From: Euglena gracilis
Taxonomy: Eukaryota > Euglenida > Euglenophyceae > Euglenales
Assembly: GCA_039621445.1 (NCBI GenBank)
Contig: CP154956.1
Location: 6,446,170 to 6,510,169, forward strand
DNA: 64,000 bases
Reading direction: 5' to 3'
Of this stretch, positions 1 to 64,000 are shown in pieces; positions within the stretch are counted from its first letter, which is position 1, and each line of letters begins with the position of its first letter. The translations under genes and the position numbers were made by a program. Under the pieces are notes generated by a model that was not told where the DNA came from, searched no databases, and worked only from the letters and a program-made list of their open reading frames with translations.

Positions 1-2312
1 TTGATAATTTGGGGTTTTGGAACCCCCAAAAAAACCTGAAACAGGCTGTATTTGGGACCAACACGTACAGGGGAGGGATTGGTATCCGAGGCCTTTTGGA
101 AAAATTGCAGAAAAGTTGCAGAAACTGCAGTTCTGGGAATGTGTACAGCTGTTGCTTCACCTTCGTTGGCTTAGTCTGGGCCTGTGAGCCAGCAGTCACT
201 GTGGCCATGCGGCCGGGTAGGGTTTGCCCCTCCCCCTGCCCCAGGGTGGTATGGGAGGCCTTGCGGGGGACCCCCCCCCACCACGAACTACACAGAACGT
301 ATCGATGTTTCGGGGATTCCCGTCCAGCCCAGCCAGCCCACGGTTATCCCAGTGTGACGGGTTGACAGGACGGTGACAATCTCCGCGATATGAAGCTGAC
401 CAACGTGGGGTGGGTTTGGGAGTGGGCCACGGCGCCGGGAAGTTGTGGCCCACTGCCGTAGGCCCGTACCAGGCCGATTGCGTGCGGGGGGGGGCGTAAG
501 AAACACCCCGGTCAGGCAGGTTGTGCAGGCGGACATGGATATCGGCCGAAGACGGGCTGGCCAGGTGGGGTGTGGGGCATGGCGGGGAAGTTTCCAGAAA
601 TATCAATGCTGTACCGCTCCGGCCTCTCTCTCTCTGGACCTTGGCATACAGTCCTTCTTTGTGTGTGTGTGTGTGTGTGTGTTTAAAACACTCAAATTTA
701 CTCAAAATACCTAAAAAATAAGAAACAAAACTCTCAAAAAATAATCAAACATTCAAAATCCAACTCAAAATCCAAAAAGACTACTGAAAATACCAAAAAA
801 ACAGCCTCAAACCAGATTTAGGGTTAGAATTTCGGCTGTTGGGTTTTTGGCCTAAATATAGATCTGCGGGGACGCAGTCCCAAACCTAACTCTGACCTTA
901 ACTCTAACCAATAACTCCAAAAGGTGTGAAATATTTTTATTTGTCCAAGACATCCTCGGCAAATGGCGTGAAAAACAAGGTGAATTTTGTTAAACAGAGG
1001 GGGGGGGGGTCCAACAGGAGGGGGGGGAACGCAATATGCACTGCCAAAAAATGGACACAAAAACAACACAAAAAAAACACAAAAAAAACACAAAAAAAAC
1101 AAATTGCATCTAAAATCCTTTAGGACCTCCCTCGGGATATACACTTTTCCACGGGAGAGGACTTCCGGATCCACCGGGGAAAATTTTCATTTGCATAAAA
1201 ATTCACATGTTGTTAACCAAAAAAGAGCACATAAATGGCAAAAGCTTGACAAAATTTTTCTTTTCGATGTAAAATGAGGCATTTTTTATGGTCGAAAAAT
1301 ATCTCGACAAATATCGAAAAATCGCCAGGAAAAAAAACAAAAAAAAACACAAAAAAACAGAAAAAAAACACATCACACACAATGCATTTGTTCCCCCCTG
1401 GCTCAAATGCTCAAATTTTGGATCTCACACTCCATTTCCATTCTGTGGCCGCTTCAATGCCGGCAAAGGCAGAATCCGCTGGCTTTAATAGCAAACAAAT
1501 CAAGCGAAAAGAGAACAGTCAAAGCGGACCCCAGCATCCCTCTGGAAATGGAGTTCCGCCTTCAAAGGACGGTGGACCGATGAAATTGACCCAGCAGTTA
1601 AAATGGCAATCACATGAAACGTCCGAAACGAAGCATTTCGCTGGTCCTTTGGAACATGGAAAAAAAACGCCATGATTGAACACCCACTGCATAATGTACC
1701 CAAGCCTCGATAGAAACATTATATATTGTGTTGTGCTGTTGTACGTGCTATTCAACAATTTCTTTGGTGGTATTGTGTTGTCATCTATGTTGAGGTGATA
1801 GCACACACAAATCATATGATAGCAAACCCTCGTTAAAGATATATATTCGGGAGGCTGTTGAACTGAATTGAAAGGAAGATGGCCAGCACGGGCGGCAGAC
1901 TGCCGATGAACAGACATGCAGAAATGTGCCCACTTCGGCAGGCACAGTGCGAGGCAAGCCTGGGGGGCAGTCGAGGGGAAACAACCAAAATAGTTGAACT
2001 CCCCCGGAGGTGAGTGGGTCTACACGAGTTGCCAACTTCCAGCCGGAAAAGTTCGCACCGGAAAATTCCGGCCACTGACTTTTGTGATGAATATTTGGTG
2101 TCCAGGCAAAGTTGCAACGAAGTGGCATGGCGTTGGCGGTCTGCAACCTTTTCTTGGTCTTTGGGGAGGGGGAAGCATGTGGTTCAAAAAAAATTAGGCA
2201 ACATACAAATATGTGAATTCTGCATGGCAGCTCTGAGTTTGCAATGTATTCCCTGTTGCTTTTCCCGAAGGAAAAACAACAGGGAGCACAATGAAAATGT
2301 AATGTGGACGGC
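1..2312. other. Non-coding flank with A-rich repeats
   Basis: No exon seen. Contains a G/C-run module near 240-300 (CAGGGTGGTATGGGAGGCC, like other MITE ends here), a (TG)11 at 660-682, and CAAAAAAAACA arrays at 1040-1110 and 1330-1370. The long frame on the minus strand across 1.8-2.6 kb has no coding bias below 2.3 kb. Confidence 0.5.
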
Positions 2313-62132
<59,820 letters not shown>

Positions 62133-62299
62133 CTGCGGACCACAGCATTGCTTACTGACCAGAGACTTTTCTAAAACTGGGGGTCCCCCCCACGTACCTG
62201 GAGTTATCCCTTATCCCCACTCCCCACGGGTGGGGGGGGGGGCAGGGGGTGCGGTAGATCCACCCACCCTACCGACCCCTCCCCAAGAATCCAACCTTT

Positions 62300-62301
<2 letters not shown>

Positions 62302-62341
<40 letters not shown>
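62302..62341. repeat. (CA)20 microsatellite
   Basis: Pure CA. Confidence 0.94.
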
Positions 62342-62344
<3 letters not shown>

Positions 62345-62732
62345 CTTACCCTCTGCGGGGGGGGGGTCAAAAAAAACCAGTTAGTCACAATTTGAAAACC
62401 AGTCACTCTATTCCTTTCAGAGGGTTGGGCACTTTGGCCACTCGGGCCAGTATGCATAGGCCAATGTGCGATTGATTCTGGCAAAAAAAACCCAAATAAA
62501 AAACGTCCAGTATGGGGGTTGGCGGCCACTTTCGGCCAGTCCTGGACGACCCCCCCCCCCGGAATCTGGAGCCAAAACCAAGTGCCAATCAAGTCCAAGG
62601 GGTGGGCCGGACAGACCTTAAGCAACTGTGTGGTCCAGACGAGGCGTTTGCTCAAGGACCTGGGGGGCACCAGCTCGCCATTTTACTAGCCATTAGAAAT
62701 AAAAACACTACTAGCTGGACCGCTCCCCCCCC

Positions 62733-63160
62733 CAGCTTTTGCTTAAAGGCCACAGGGCTAGCCATTTTGAGAAAACACTGGGAAAATACCGCCAGCTAGA
62801 TCCCCTGGGGTCCCCCGACTGGGAAAAATTCCCCCAACGCTGTGCGTCGAGGTGGAAGCTTTTAATGTGGTTTTGGCTTTTTTTATAATAAAAAAAACAA
62901 CCAAAAATGGCCAAAAATGTGCATTTTGGGCAAGTTTTGGGGGTCCAAAATTTTTGCGGCGTTTCGCATTGGTCACTGGAAATAAAATTTACACTAGCTG
63001 GCCCTGCTACCGGATCCCCCAGGTTTCCACAGACCAAATTTGGACTGCTGCAGCCCAGCCCAGCCCCGCCCCCTGGGAAAAGGGGGTCAAAACCAGGGAG
63101 GGGGGTTCATAACACGGGGGAGGGGGGTAGGCTGGAACAAAATTCCTCCGGCGCCGAGGT
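62733..63160. mobile_element. Degenerate relative of the 49051-49466 MITE
   Basis: CAGCTTTTGCTTAAAGGCC start, then CTAGCCATTTTGAG, a hairpin remnant CCCAACGCTGTGCGTCG, CCAAAAATGGCCAAAAATG and TCACTGGAAATAAA in the same order as the 49-kb copy. No intact right end. Confidence 0.55.
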
Positions 63161-64000
63161 GGAAATGAGGTGTTGGATGTGTATTTTTGGCTGATTTTGT
63201 CCAAAAAAAATTTCCAAAATCAAAAAAGGGCATTTACAGTCCAGACAAAAATGACGGGAAACCACCCAATTTTTTTCCCATCGTTCTTTTTCCTGTCATT
63301 CAGATTTTGACCATTTTTGAGATTTGGAGTTGCCTTTTTTCTACTGAAAATCGGACCAAAGAAAAATTTCCTTATCTTTGGAGTGTGAGGCACAAAAAAT
63401 TTCAGTGTCCACAGGTAGGCCGAGACATATCCGGTGGTCCACTTTGAGTGAATTCTGATGAACCGTCAAACACTTTTCCGCAGGGAACCAGCTGACCCAT
63501 GGTTGGTGAACCCAACCTCAAATGGGAGGGGGAAGCCAGTCGATCAGTTGGACAGACCAGCAGAAAACAACGATCGCCCCCAAAGGGCGTGAGATTCCGG
63601 CCAGCTTCAGAGAGGCCAACCGAGGCGAGAGGGGTGGGTATGCAGGACGATGAGACAGCGAGGAAACGATTGGGGTGAGGAGGGGAAGGCAGTGGTGAGA
63701 AGCCACGGGGCAAAAGACCTTTAAAAGACAGATACCCATGGCCCCTCCAGAAACCCGAACCAAGCCCCAACGCTGCGACAGCAAGGTTGGAGAACATGGG
63801 AGAACTTGGTGGTACAAGTTTTTTTTGTAGCCTTTGGCTCATTTGCATTTCTGATGGGTCAGGGTAAAAAAAAGCAGTGGTATAACCCTCTTCCCAAAAA
63901 CTTTGCAGTGAAGCTTTGCGTGCCCAAATAGCTTAAACAGAAGGAGGTCACAAAGGGGGAAAAAAGTGGAAACTGGTGCATGTTTTTTTTTTTTTGAAAA
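63161..64000. other. Non-coding edge of the window
   Basis: Unique sequence, no exon or promoter recognised. The minus-strand frames at 63.4-63.85 kb lack codon bias. Confidence 0.4.

Noticed and set aside
1330-1406. Poly-A arrays as retroelement tails
   Set aside because: CAAAAAAAAC units are tandem and lack an adjacent element body or target duplication.

Overview
The window looks like intron-dominated nuclear DNA of a eukaryote. There are no bacterial operons and no long conserved ORFs. Coding signal appears as short blocks (about 25-280 bp) whose third codon positions are almost all G or C. These blocks are bounded by AG acceptors and GT donors (very often GTGTGC/GTGTGT) and separated by kilobases of repeats. 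Short GC3-saturated exons, long introns, many long (CA)n tracts, TTAGGG-like islands and hAT elements with a TTF-type zinc finger suggest an animal, perhaps an early vertebrate of the lamprey type. A repeat-rich alga is not excluded; this is inference, not identification.

Every convincing exon is on the minus strand, from about 62.13 kb down to about 4.4 kb and perhaps 2.3 kb. Splice phases computed from the chosen junctions join without a frame break in many consecutive runs: 61.25>60.45>55.1>52.3 kb; 46.4>45.1>41.5; 39.2>38.6>36.0>34.8; 33.7>31.7>30.5; 28.4>27.1>25.8>25.6; 23.7>20.8; 18.1>16.4>15.2>14.4; 13.5>12.8>11.07>9.85; 9.73>9.52>5.25>4.49. The simplest reading is one very long gene, or at most a few co-oriented genes. 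Its product has an acidic/basic, aromatic-rich N-terminal half, a charged helical middle, and a C-terminal run of C2H2-like fingers with the signature C-x2-C-G-x5-W-x2-C-L-x-H. I do not recognise the protein. A hydrophobic tail at 2.3-2.46 kb may end it.

The introns are packed with repeats. (1) Short inverted-terminal elements with long G and C runs, several with perfect 8-bp target duplications (17.6, 39.7, 44.2, 47.6, 48.0, 55.3 and 56.6 kb), so hAT-like MITEs. One of them (17613-18058) abuts an exon and its terminus appears to supply the splice donor. (2) A hAT MITE at 4796-5139 whose end matches the end of an element at 50816 that carries a TTF zinc-finger ORF. (3) A nested foldback at 5.46-8.21 kb with about 18 copies of TTGCGC-N4-GCGCAA. 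(4) AATAAGACCC elements at 32.7 and 57.8 kb. (5) (CA)n, (GCAC)n, TTTA/ATTC/TTTG, TTA, 19-bp and CACAG tandem repeats, G-quadruplex-like tracts and A-rich TGCAAAAAA arrays. The CA and A-rich tracts are almost all on the plus strand, so the transcript would read GT and T.

I see no rRNA, tRNA, CRISPR array or prokaryotic regulatory site. Most long reading frames in the window are microsatellite or G/C-run translations. Exon boundaries come from sequence inspection only and may be off where several AG or GT choices exist.
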